DNA of 64,000 nucleotides from Cryptomeria japonica (taxonomy: Eukaryota; Streptophyta; Pinopsida; Cupressales; Cupressaceae), in the NCBI RefSeq assembly GCF_030272615.1, contig NC_081412.1:142930247-142994246 (forward strand), written 5' to 3'. Below, piece after piece: positions 45,000-56,342 of this stretch. Both the position numbers and the translations under genes were made by a program. Each line of letters begins with the position of its first letter. Position 1 is the first letter of the stretch. The notes under the pieces were generated by a model. It did no database searches, was not told the origin of the DNA, and saw only the letters and a list, made by a program, of their open reading frames with translations.

Positions 45000-46115
45000 A
45001 TTATAGGAAATAAAAATGCGGGTGTACAAACATGAAGGAAAATCAGAGAAAACTCTTGTCTGATTTCAACTATAGAACCTAAAACAATAAGAGAGGCATT
45101 GAAGGATGATGATTAGATTAATGCTATGAATGAGGAATTGGATCACATAGAGAAGAACAAGACATGGACACTTGTTCCCAGACTAGAAGACAAGAATGTG
45201 ATCGACACTAAATGCATCTTTAGAAATAAGTTGAATGAAGAAGGCAAGGTTGTGAGGAATAAAGCAAGGCTGGTATGCAAAGGCTATACACAAGAAGAAG
45301 GAGAAGACTATGGAGAAACCTTTGCACTGGTGGTGAGATTGGAAGGAGTAAGAATGTTACTTGCTTATGCTACATTTAAAGGATTTAAGGTCTACCAGAT
45401 GGATGTTAAATCTGTTTTTCTTAATGGAATCCTTGAGGAAGAAGTGTACATAGAACAACCTGATGGATTTGATTAAATAACTGAGGATAAAGATATGGTT
45501 TGCAAGTTACATAAGGCACTGTATGGATTGAAGTAGACAATAAGGGCATGGTTTGAAAGATTGCATGCACATATGATCAAGATAGGATTCCAGCGTACCA
45601 ATGAGGACAATAACATATATCTTAAGACTGATGGAGACAAAGTATTGATAACTGAACTATTTGTAGATATAATTTTTGGAGGTAATGATGATTTATGTAT
45701 GGTGTTTGCTGAGGAGATGAAGAGAGAATTTGAAATATCTCTTATTGGTGAGATTAAGTTTTTCATTGGGTTGCAATTCTAGCAATTGGGTGGTGGAATA
45801 TTTATTTGTCAGAGTAAGTATGTAAAGGAAGTATTGAAAACATTTGGCCTGGAGGATTCTAATCTGGTTGGTACTCCGATGGTGACACATTGTAAACTCT
45901 CTAAGAAAGATGATTCACCCTCTATTGATGAAAAAGAATACAGGTCCATGATCGGTAAGTTGCATTGTGTTGTTCACAATAGGCTTGATATTTCACATGC
46001 TTATGGTTTGGTTGCTAAATTTCAGAAGGATCCCAAGGAGACTCACTTGGTAGCAGTGAAAAGGATATTTCGGTACTTGAAAGGCACAATAGACTATTTT
46101 TTATGGTATCCTTAA
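45000..46115 (+). pseudogene. H reverse transcriptase, active-site Asp missing
   Basis: Typical copia RT order: [69 protein letters not shown] and SKYVKEVLKTFGL. The catalytic loop reads LFVDIIFGG (about 45658-45684), where the family has VDDIIFG: one of the two adjacent aspartates is gone by an in-frame 3-bp loss. K, its relative, has FVDDIIFGG at the same place. Stops at about 45113, 45472, 45535 and 45779 add to the inactivation. Confidence 0.85.
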
Positions 46116-46608
46116 AAAAATGATCTCTTTGGAAGTGTTTACTGATGTAGATTGGGCAGGCAATGTAGATGACTAGAAAAGCACTACCGGTGGAGATTTT
46201 CTTCTTGGAGGTAAATTGGTTGCTTGGACAAGTAAGAAGCAAACTTGTGCATCACAGTCAACAATAGAGGTAGAGTATGTTGCAACATCAATGAATTGCA
46301 CATAGGCAATCTAGATGAGACATGTATTAGAAGGTTTTAAACTTGATATGTCTAAACCGATAACTATTTATTGTGACAATATAAGTGCTATTAATGTTTC
46401 AAAAAATCTTGTGTTACATGCAAGGACAAAGCACATAGAATTGAAATATCACTTTATGAGGGAGAGAGTCCAGGAGAAGCAAGTCAAAATGGAGTATGTG
46501 ACAAGCAAAGAGACACTTACAAACACTTTTAGTAAACCATTACCGAAGACTACCTTTGAGTACCTCAGAGGTAAACTAGGGGTCAGATCCCTACATAAGA
46601 AGAACTAA
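46116..46608 (+). pseudogene. H RNase H
   Basis: A frameshift in a run of A (about 46114-46122) separates it from RT. Residues of the TDVDWAGN...KSTTGG block follow with stops. The end is MRHVLEGFKLDMSKPITIYC, ISAINVSKNLVLHARTKHIE and KPLPKTTFEYLRGKLGV, the conserved C-terminus of copia polyproteins, with a natural stop at 46606. Confidence 0.8.
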
Positions 46609-46941
46609 GATGCAGGAGATGCATCAATCCATTGGGCTTATTGAATATTTTTCACTGAGGATTGATGAAATGGTGGCTACTCTGTAGGGGGAGAAACTTA
46701 GATGAGATTTAATGATCAGTGATGCATATACACCTTTGGCATTGTTGTCAAAGGGGGAGAAGAAAAATATTAGCCTAAGGAGGAGAAGATGTGTAACAGA
46801 AAGGGGGAGAAGAAAAGAGTATTCAGTTCTAGGTGAAGAAGAACTGAGTGAACCAACAAAAGAGTGAAGTACAAAAAAGAAGTTTCAAAACTAAGAAACA
46901 TGAATTTAGTTGAATATGTTGGAGTTTATGTTGGTGTTTCA
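46609..46941 (+). other. H 3' non-coding region before K
   Basis: No gene. Purine-rich words AAAGGGGGAGAAG occur at about 46753 and 46800, resembling polypurine tracts. The last bases (TTGGTGTTTCA) continue after K as TTGTCATCAATGCC, by comparison with G at 58410-58445. Confidence 0.6.
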
Positions 46942-48169
46942 TGTTAGATAGTTCAAATAATTGGAAGAAAACTAAGAGGGGGGGTGAATCAACTGTCTTA
47001 GATTACCGAAACTGTTAGCAATTTAAAACTTTAATACCAGAACCCAAAAAATTAATATCAAAATGCTTAAATCAAATACTGGAATAACAGTTAAACCAAT
47101 TAAGCATAAATAATAATGACAAAATAAAAGCCATCCACATGACACCAAGATTTATACGTGGAAAACCTGGTAAAGAGAAAAACCACAGTGGGAAGTTTGC
47201 CCACAGTTAGATAATACTTTTACAGTAAGTATGAGAATTACAATTGAGGGGCCTACACTTGTAGGAAGGCCAACATCCTAGAGCACACTGCTCATCACAA
47301 AAGGAGTCTCACTGACTACATAGAAATCCAGACTACAATCTAAAGAAGTGTTGAACTGCAAAAGATAGCAACTCCTATGCCTCAGTACAGTTTTGGTTAA
47401 GCTCAATACTGGAGGGCTAAATCCTCTTACATAAAGTCAATTCAATCTCCAATGATCGACCAAATCCTCTGCTTGAAAAATATTACATTATTCACACATT
47501 ACATTCCTTGACCATGACCTCTAACATAAACATGATGATCTACAATGAGATCTTACATCTATATATATAGACCCTCGACCATAAACAATTAGGTCAGCCA
47601 CTAGATAATAAACCAATTACATATATACAAACCATGTTTATCTTAGACAAAACAAATAATATAAAACACATAAGACATCCCAGAAATACATTGAGAGGTC
47701 CAATCCACATGTTACATTTAAAGTCAGTCCATAACCTAGATCAACGGGGACCTAGTATAGGTCCACACGCTACAACAATGATCTCCATCCACCAAGTCTC
47801 GAACATGATCACCAAAAGAATCCTGAAACTCCACCAGAAGGTGCACCAACACCACTTATACAATTCATCAAAAGCTTTGTCGATGAAACCCTCATCAGAA
47901 CCAGAAACTAAGCTTCTAAGCAAGTTGGATAGCATCTGATCACCAGACCAAAACCAAGTGAACGAATATGAGTATGAGTATCATAAACAAGCCAATTCCA
48001 TCACCAAATAATACCAGAGCCTATCGGATCATGCCAGAACCAAATCAACCAGAAACCACTCTACCTATTGGGACCAGAAGGGTGCCGGTAAAGCATCCAA
48101 ATAGCTAGTGTTGGAATCAATGACAAAACATCAATGCAACACATAATCAATTCCACCAAATGGCCAACA
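46942..48169 (-). mobile_element. K 3' LTR
   Basis: 1228 bp; on the - strand TGTTGGCCATTTGG...CTATCTAACA. A TATATATAG box lies near 47561-47569. After it (48170-48181) the + strand reads ATCTCCCCCTTT, the polypurine tract on the - strand. Confidence 0.9.
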
Positions 48170-48399
48170 ATCTCCCCCTTTGGCATTGATGGCAACAGTA
48201 AATGTGAAAAACATATAAGTACCAAGAAATGCCAAACAAGTCTCCCACAATGGAAGACATCCAATAATCTCCCACATATAACTCTGAATGTCAATATCTC
48301 TTCCCCTTTGACTTTTTCTTTTTCTTTCTTTGTCTTTTTCACATCAATATCACTCCCCCTTTGATATCAATGCCAAACATCTGACAAAAATATCAAAGA

Positions 48400-49704
48400 T
48401 GACTACTCCCCCTGAGTAGTAGCATCTCACATCAGTGCCAGAATGAATAGTATCTCTGATAATGCATGTTAGATTGATGCCAAACTGCATCAATCAAGTC
48501 TCTACTAGAGGGGCAGAAACTCCCAATCTGTCTCTGAGGTACTCAAATGATACCTTGGGCAAAGGTTTAGCAAAAATATCTGCAATCTACTCTTTAGTGT
48601 TCACATAAACTAGTCTAACTTCATTTGCTTCCACTTTTTCCTTCAAAAAGTTATACTTGATAGATATGTACTTGTTTTAGAATGAAATACCAAATTCTTT
48701 GATATATCAATAGCAACAAAGTTATCAAAGTGAATAATTACTGGTGCATCATAATCCACCTTTATATCCTTCAACATTTGCTTCATCCATAGAACTTGTG
48801 TATAGTTAGTAGCAGTAGAAACATACTCAGCTTCAACAATAGATAAAGAAGTACATGACTGTTTCTTGTTATTCCATGAAACCAAATTATTTCCAATAAA
48901 TAAAGCTCCACCGGAAGTGCTTTTCCAGTCATCAACATCTCCACCCCAATCAACATCTATATATGCACATAAAGTAAAGTTGTCATCCTTAGGGTACCAC
49001 AAACCATATTCTGATGTACCTTGCAAGAATCTAAAAATCCTTTTCACTGCAATCTCATGATTTTCTCTAGGATCACTCTAAAATATTTAAACAATACAAA
49101 CAAAATTCATAATGTCAAGCCTATTCTGAGTCAAATAAAGAAAGCCTCCAATCATAGATTTGTATCTTGTAGGATTTACCAGTGTAGAAACATCTTTTCT
49201 TGTCAATTTCTCACTTGTAACCATAGGAGTACTTACCAGTTTAGAATCTCCCATACCAAATTTCTTCAACAATTCCTTAGCATATTTAGTTTGATAGATG
49301 AAAATACCTTTGTCAGTCTGAGTAATCTACAAACCTAATAAAAATTTCATCTCACCAATCATAGACATCTCAAATTCTTTCTCCATATGCTTAGAAAATT
49401 CTATGCATAACTTATCTTCACCTCCAAAAATAATGTCATCAACAAATACTTCAATAATCAGTATATCATCATTAGTGATATTATAATATAAATTATTGTT
49501 AGCACTGCCCTTAGTAAAACCAAGCTTCCAAAGATATTTATCCAATCTTGCATACCAGGCTCTAGGTGCTTGTTTCGATCCATATAATTCTTTCCTTAAC
49601 CTACAAACCATATTTATATCATCTAATAGTGAAAAACCACAAGGTTTCTCAATATAAACTTCCTCATCAAGATCCCCATTCAAAAATGCACATTTAACAT
49701 CCAT
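48400..49704 (-). pseudogene. K RT second half and RNase H
   Basis: The frame starts at MDVKCAFLNGDLDEEVYIEK and runs through LRKELYGSKQAPRAWYARLD, the intact catalytic loop FVDDIIFGG and KYAKELLKKFGMG. RNase H follows with IAVKRIFRFLQGTSEYGLWY, STSGGALFIG, IVEAEYVSTA and KPLPKVSFEYLRDRLGV. Stops at about 49702, 49327, 49087 and 48643 lie in one frame. These fit Gln or Trp codons mutated to stop. Confidence 0.85.
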
Positions 49705-50082
49705 CTAATAAACCTTGTAGTTTTTATAAGCAACATAGGCAAGAAATAATCTTACAGCTTCAATTCTAGCTACAGGTGCAAAAGTCTCTCCATAATCAAT
49801 TCCTTCCTTTTGAGAATATCCTTTACAAACCAATCTAGCCTTATTCCTTATAACTTGACCATCCCCATTCAATTTATTCATAAAAACCCATTTAATTCCA
49901 ATAATATTTTTATTTTTAGGCCAGGGAACCAAGGTCCGTGTGTTATTTTTCCCAATCTGATCTAATTCTTCTTCCATAGCTTTCAACCAATATTCATCTT
50001 TACATGCCTCAATTACTAATATTGGTTCAACTTGTGAAATTAAACATACCTCATTAGTTTCTAGTCTTCTTCTTGTCATCAC
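49705..50082 (-). pseudogene. K RT first half
   Basis: [60 protein letters not shown] and [20 protein letters not shown] are the N-terminal copia RT blocks. It is separated from the rest by one TAG (VY stop MDVK), where homologues have Gln. It is in the same frame as integrase upstream. Confidence 0.85.
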
Positions 50083-50169
50083 CCCATTGCTCTTATCCCC
50101 AATGATCTAATCTTCTGAATGACTCAATCTCACATACCTAGGAGTCTTCTAACTTTTTGTTCCTCTTCC

Positions 50170-51200
50170 CTATTCTTTAGTTACTGTAGAATTCTCTGAT
50201 ACTGTCAGAGTAACTAGTTCAACACTTTGTTCTAGTAAAGGTGCTATCGGTTTAGATATAATCATTTCCACTGCCGGTTCCTTCTCATAAACTCTGATTT
50301 GACTTCTATTTAGCTCATCTACTTTGACATTAGCACTCTCCACAATTTTTTGCAATATCTTGTTATAACATCTATATGCTTTTCTTTCGTTAGAATAACC
50401 AAGAGATATGCCTTCATCACATCTAGGATCAAATTTCCCAATGATATCATCTCTCTTGATATAATATTTGCTACCAAAATTTTTGAGATACTTAACTGTA
50501 GGTGTATTGCCAAACCATAATTCATAAGGTGTCTTATCGATTTCTCTTTTGATAGGTACTCTGTTGAATGTATAAACCGCTATGTTCACTTCTTCTCTCT
50601 TGTAGATATGAGGTAGAATAGCTTCCATCATCATTGTTCTAGCAACATCTAAGATAGTTATGTTCTTCTTTTCCACAACTCCATTCTGTTGAGGTTTCCA
50701 GGGAGCAAAAAATTGTCTTCTTATACCATGCTTCTCACAAAAGTTATTAAACTCACCGGATGTGAATTCTCTACCATGATCTAACCTCAAACATTTAATC
50801 TTCAATCATGTCTCAGTTTCCACTTTAGCCTTAAAGATTTTAAACTTTTCAAATGCTTCAGATTTCTCCTTTAGAAAAGTAACCCACATAATTCTAGAAT
50901 AATCATCAATGACTAGCATGAAATATCTATCACCTTTTTAACTCTAGTAGGGCCACACAAATTGGTATGAATAAGATCAAAAAAATTATTAGATTTATCT
51001 TGTATACTCCTAAAAGAGGTTATGACCTATTTACCCATTTGACATTCTTTGCATACCAGATTATAGGGCTTCATAATCTTAGGTATATCCCTAACTGCCT
51101 TAGTTGAATTGATCTTCACAATGCAATCAAAATTCGCATGACATAGCCTTTTATGCTATAGCCAACTCTCATCAATTTGTTTAATAAAACATGTCTTCTC
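50170..51200 (-). pseudogene. K integrase
   Basis: The best preserved part is LRLDHGREFTSGEFNNFCEK (Asp present; DHGREF for the usual DNGGEF), then FFAPWKPQQNGVVEKKN with the terminal Glu. GYSNERKAYRCYNK and VESANVKVDEL form the C-terminal region. The first half (50810-51200) is broken by stops and a frameshift. Substrate would be the linear cDNA of the element. Confidence 0.8.
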
Positions 51201-51224
51201 ACTGGAGTATATATTACCTTTTGT

Positions 51225-51560
51225 CTATGTACCAGTTGCAATCTCTAATCCAGATCTATTAATGATTTTGTATTTTCCATGCTTGAACTGTAATTGAAAT
51301 CCCTTATCTACCAATTGTCCTACACTCAAAAGATTATGCTTCAAATCTTCAACATAATAAACATTATCAGTATTGTTCTTACCATCCAATGATATAGCTC
51401 CTTTTCCTTTGATCATACATGCTTTGTCATCTCCAGATCTAACTAGAGTGCCATCAAATTCTTGCAAAGATAGAAACTTCCCTTTATCTCTAGTCGTATG
51501 ATGTGAACAACCACTATCAATTACCCATTCATCCTTGTCTTCGATTTTAACAGCAAGTGC
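51225..51560 (-). pseudogene. K protease and pre-integrase
   Basis: The segment before 51467 encodes a protease-like region containing a D-S/G-type motif followed by SHH residues but is broken by stops. The open part gives VRSGDDKACMIKGKGAISLD, VEDLKHNLLSVGQLVDKGFQ and ends in the GAG-pre-integrase block. Confidence 0.7.
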
Positions 51561-51799
51561 CTTCTCTTTAGGTACATTTACTTCCAGTGCCGAATCATCT
51601 TCTTTGATAGATAGGAGTACCCATTCCTTCCCATTGTCGGAACCACGAGCAGAATCTTCTATCGGTTCATCATTAGAATCAATAATGCCTTCCTCATCCG
51701 CTATGTAGCATGATTTGTCTTTGTTTTTCTTGTACTTATACTTGTTCTGATATCCAGGGTTAGACTTAAATGATCTTCTAACTCTTTCTTCAAATCTTG

Positions 51800-52690
51800 A
51801 ATTCCTTTCAGGACATCTAATGCAAAATGACCAATCTTATTACATGCAAAACATTTAAAAGGTGTTTTTCCTTCATACTTACTTCGTATCGGTCCTTTAG
51901 TTACTCTTCTAGAAAATAGTTGCTCAAACTAATCATCTTCTATCTTCATATCTTTTAATTCCTTTACATATAAAGCTTTCCAGTCTTGCTTATCGGCTGT
52001 AGATGTAGATGCATGAAAAGTAGGTTCAGACTTCATAGCTCTAGAAGGTCCAAATTCTTCAAGCTTAAAAGAAAATAGTTTCCTAACCAAAGTATCTCTA
52101 TTGGTAGATGTATTAGCCATTGTTATCAACTCATTAATAGCAGTAGCCTTCATTTTGTAAGTCAGTGGTAGGGCTCTCAGAACTTTAGAAACAATTTCAT
52201 CTTCGCTTAGAGTTCCACCACAACATTGAATTCCCATAACAATCTCATTTACCCTTTCCATGAATGTAGTAATCCTTCCATCTTCAGGTTTTCATATTTC
52301 ACCTGATAACCATCAAGTTTAACAATCTTCACTGTAGGGTCACCTTCATTAAGAGTCTCCAACTTATCCCATATATCTTTTCCAGATGATTTGTCGATTA
52401 ATCCCATTATTTGCTAATCAGAAAGTGCACACAAGAGGGCTTCTCTTGCTCTAAAATCATTCTCAGGATCCTTGTCCAAGTTTTCTGAAGGAGGATTGCC
52501 AGATCCTAGATTATAAGGTGTGACACCATTTTATGTGATCTCCCAAATATCCTTGCCAAGACATCTCAGATAAGTTTCTATTTGAATCTTCCATATTGTC
52601 TATTTTGATCCATAACGCCTCAGAATATCCCTTCGAAAGATAGCTCCAGAAGAACTGGATGAACTTGACCTGTTAGTTGCCATAGGATAT
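51800..52690 (-). pseudogene. K gag
   Basis: It begins MATNRSSSSSSSGAIFRRDI near 52683 and continues through a UBN2-like region (FRAREALLCALSD, WDKLETLNEGDPTVK, MERVNEIVMGIQCCGGTLSE, DEIVSKVLRALPLTYKMKA). The zinc knuckle FKCFACNKIGHFA follows near 51850. A frameshift near 52270 and several stops break it. KLETLNEGD and the gag opening match copia gags of the H type. Confidence 0.75.
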
Positions 52691-52727
52691 TCCTCAAGCG
52701 GTTAAGCTTTTTGCAGAGAGGACCAAA

Positions 52728-52741
52728 GCTCTGATACCAAT
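52728..52741 (-). other. K primer-binding site
   Basis: On the - strand ATTGGTATCAGAGC directly follows the 5' LTR. This is the standard initiator-Met tRNA site of plant copia elements and is intact. Confidence 0.9.
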
Positions 52742-53982
52742 TGTTAGATAGTTCAAATAACCGAAAGACAATTGAGGAGGGGGGGTGAATTAGTTGTCTC
52801 AGATTACCGAAACTATTAGCAATTTAAAACTTTGATATCAAAACCCAAAATATTAATATTGAAATGCTTAAACCAAATATCGAAATAGTAGTTAAACTAA
52901 TTAAGCATAAACAATAATCAAAAAATAAAAGCCATCCACATGAAACCAATATTTATACGTGGAAAACCTGGTAAATGGAAAAACCATGGTGGGAAGCCTA
53001 CCCACAATCCAATAATACTTCTGTAGTAAGTATGTGAATTATAATTGAGGGGTTTGCACTTGCAAGAAGGCCAATAACCTAGAGTGCACTGCTCATCACA
53101 AAAGGACCCTCACTGACTACATAGAAATCCATACTACAATCCGGAGAAGTGTTGAAATGCAAAAGATAGCATCTCCTATGCCTGAGTATAGTTCTAGTTA
53201 AGCTCAATACCGGAGGACTAAATCCTCTTACATAAACCCAATTTGATCTCCAATGATCAACCAAATCCTCTACTTGAATGATATTACATTATTCACACAT
53301 TACATTCCTTGACCATGACCTCTAGAATAACCATGATGATCTATAATGAGATCTTACATCTATATATACAGACCCTCGACCATAAACAATTAGGTCAGCC
53401 ACCGGATAATAAACCAATTACATATTTACAAACCATGTTGACCTTACACCAAACAAATAATATCCAACACATAAGACATCCTGAAAATACATCGAGAGGT
53501 CCAATCCACATGTTACATTTAAAGTCAGTCCATAACTTAGATCAATCAGGACCTAGTATAGGTCCACATGCTACAACAATAATCTCCATCCACCAAGTCT
53601 CGAACCTGATCACCAACAACATCTTGAAACTCCACCAGAAGCTTCACTAAGACCACTTATGCAATTCATCAAAGATCTTCATCAAAAGCTCTATCGGTGA
53701 AACCCTCGTCGGAACTAGAAACTAAGCTTCTAAGAAAGCATGATAGCATCCGATCACTAGACCAAAACCAATTGACCGAATATGAGTATGATTATCATGA
53801 ACAAGCCAATTCCATCACCAAATCATACTGGAGCCTACCAGATCATGTCAGATCCAAATCAACTAGAAACCACTCAACCTACTAGGACCAGAAGGGTGTC
53901 GGTAAACCATCCAAACAACTAGTGTTGGCATCAATTAAAAAAATCAATGCAACACATAATCAATTCCACCAAATGGCCAACA
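52742..53982 (-). mobile_element. K 5' LTR
   Basis: 1241 bp. The inner end is fixed by the primer-binding site, the outer end by alignment with the 3' LTR. A TATATATA box lies near 53361-53369. Confidence 0.9.
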
Positions 53983-54008
53983 TTGTCATCAATGCCAAAG
54001 GGGGAGAA
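53983..54008 (+). other. H polypurine tract
   Basis: TTGTCATCAATGCCAAAG, then GGGGAGAA, directly before the 3' LTR. It was separated from the rest of H by K. G has the same words before its LTR. Confidence 0.8.
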
Positions 54009-55510
54009 TGTTGGCATGATTGGCATAACTAATGCAGATCAAGAATGGTGAGTGAACTGGTAAAGGACTATTTGTGATGACATTGTGATGAAGAGATTTA
54101 GATTGCATGATCGGATGACCTTGATCAGTTATTTGTGTTGTCATTGATGGCAACTGATATTTACTATGATGTATTTTGTCATCTAAGTCTTTTTGGTCTA
54201 CCAAAAAATGCCTTACCAATATTATAGACAGTGAACTGGAATTAAGACCTTAACCGGTAAACGATGAATGTTTTGATTTGATATGGTGATTGGTGTTGAT
54301 TGAAGTGTTGCGGTTTTGAATGTGAACTTTTATCATTGTAATATGTATCTGACCAGAACTGCATCATGTTTTGGTTATCAGAAATTATGTTTATGTTTTC
54401 TATTGTATTTTTGCTAGGGTTTAAAAAGGGTTTAAGGACCGGTAAAGAATTCTCTTCACCCGTAATGATTTTTGGTTTGGGGGTGATCTACATCAAGTTC
54501 AAATGTTGGTGATGATGTGGCACAAACCGCATGAAGTGTTTGAAAGATGTTTTGGTGCGTTTGGAGTGCGAATTTCTTGGGAATATGCAAAGTGCTTAGT
54601 TGAGTGTTCTAAGGGTTTGATTTGTATCAGATCGAGATGCGATGACCATTCAATGGTTGTAATTGATTGTGATGATCCATATGATGATCAATGGTGATCA
54701 ATAATTAGTAAAAGATCTATGTTGATCTATGTTGTAAGTATTAGGGTTTTGTAACCAACCAAGTTGAAAAGGTTATTTATGTCGGTATAGTTGATGTTTG
54801 TTGTGTCGGTGGTTTTGAGAAAAGTGTGAAGCTAAACCAAACTATGAGATCTGCCAGAGAGTGGCAATTTTGGAGCTTAATTGGATCTGATCAAGAAAGC
54901 AATTAAGTGTTGTACCCAGATCATTCACGGTTATTCTCTAACAATTGTAGTAGTCAAAATCCCTTAACCAGGTAGGTCCTAACATGCCTTACATTATAAA
55001 TCCCTTAACTAGGTAGCTCTATATTAGAGTGTCAAATCCTCTTGCGAGGTTGGTCCTAATAGGTCAAAGCTCCCAATAGGTCTCATCATCAAAATCCCTT
55101 AACTGAGTGACTCCTAATAGGGTCTGCTCCTAATGGGGCATCATTGTAATCTTCTAACTGGGGTAAGATCCTAACAGGGTGCATTTCGAAAGAGTGCACA
55201 ATTTTTTGTGGGTACCAATTCCCACCATGGTTTTTCCCTATTTGGGTTTCCATGTAAAAAACATGGTGAATTTTTTATGTGCTGCTATGTTTTACTTTCA
55301 GTTTATGCATATTGATGAACACTTAATGAGTTGTTTCGATAAACCAGTTTAATAGTTGGTTATTAGTGATTACTTGTAATTATAAAGAGTTTATTACTGG
55401 TTTATGTTTGATTTGAAGAAGTTTTATAAGTTCAATTTTTAAGTTTTAAATTATTGTTAATATTGATTCACCCCCCCTCTCAGTATTAACTAGATCCTCT
55501 AAGATTATCA
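54009..55510 (+). mobile_element. H 3' LTR
   Basis: 1502 bp, TGTTGGCATG...GATTATCA, followed by the duplicated CTAGG. It lacks J and so preserves the empty target site of J near 55060. Confidence 0.95.
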
Positions 55511-55515
55511 CTAGG

Positions 55516-55786
55516 AAAAGCAAGCTATGTTTAGAATTTGGAGAGTTTCATGCATTAATTAGTCTGTTATGCTTTTTATGCATACATGACTGATTCATGC
55601 ATTCTATTTTAACTCTCAGTCTTTCTTGTATACTTCATTATTTAGGATTTCTATCTTTAGAGTTATATTTCTTTATAAGGATGTCATATCCTTTATTGTA
55701 ATTAAGCAATTTCAAAGCAATACACTCAATTATTGTTAATTATCTTCATTTCTCTTTGTTGTTCAATTTTCTCTTATTGTGTAACA
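55516..55786 (+). mobile_element. L: small LTR, right part
   Basis: Continuation of 31373-31504 after H. TATAAGG at 55674-55680 is a promoter candidate. It ends TTATTGTGTAACA. Confidence 0.55.
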
Positions 55787-55799
55787 TGTATTCTTATAG

Positions 55800-56340
55800 A
55801 AGATAACTAGGCTTGTGGGATTTGCATATCATGAATTGTAACACATATGATACTAGTAAGTGAACAATGTCTAGTAAAATTGAAAATTGGATCTTATCAT
55901 GATGAAGTTTTGTGTGATATTGTGCCAATGGATATATGTCATATCTTATCGGGTAGACCTTGATAGTATGATAAACAAGAAATACATGATGGAAGGAATA
56001 ACATATACACTATTGTTGCAAATGGGATGAAACATACCTTGTAACCCTTGGAGGAGCCTCTTAAGAGGAAAGTTTGTACAAGTGATAGGATTTATTTGGT
56101 AGACATAAGGAAATTTGTGGATGGGATGAGACATGAGAATATGTGTTTTTCTTTAGTTCCTAAGAAGACTGAAAATTTGGAGAATGAAGAAGAACAACCA
56201 AATGAGATAAAAGAGTTGCTAACAGAATATGAAGACATGATTTAAGATAACGTACCTAATGGATTACCGCCTGTGATCTTAACAAGGAAACACACTAGAT
56301 GATACCAGCAAAAAATGAGGAGCTTAATATGATGAATAAT
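55800..56340 (+). pseudogene. N: chromovirus-type protease/pre-RT remnant
   Basis: One frame, with stops, gives EQCLVKLKIGSYHDEVLCDI, VPMDICHILSGRP, HDGRNN and then a Lys/Glu-rich linker and EIKELLTEYEDMI with NGLPPV. These are the end of the retropepsin and the segment before RT in chromodomain-bearing gypsy elements (Reina/CRM/Tekay-like). It is a different branch from C, D and E. The conserved catalytic Asp region is upstream and lost. RT and integrase are absent: sequence M starts at about 56343. Confidence 0.75.
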
Positions 56341-56342
56341 GA

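Larger units (their letters stand above)
46942..53982 (-). mobile_element. K: Ty1/copia element
   Basis: 7041 bp, - strand. 5' LTR 52742-53982, tRNA-Met-type primer-binding site 52728-52741, gag-pol 52690-48400, polypurine tract near 48170-48181, 3' LTR 46942-48169. The two LTRs align along their whole length. It lies just before H's 3' polypurine tract. I find no clean target duplication: TTTCA is on the left and TTGTC on the right. Confidence 0.9.
31505..55510 (+). mobile_element. H: Ty1/copia element with nested insertions
   Basis: A complete copia element: 5' LTR (31505-32570 plus 41969-42419), tRNA-Met-type primer-binding site, gag, protease, integrase, RT, RNase H (42490-46608), polypurine tract and 3' LTR (54009-55510). 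CTAGG stands at 31500-31504 and again at 55511-55515, a perfect 5-bp target duplication. J with A2 inside splits the 5' LTR, and K splits the 3' non-coding part. Without insertions the element would be about 8 kb. The order INT before RT is diagnostic of copia. Confidence 0.95.
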
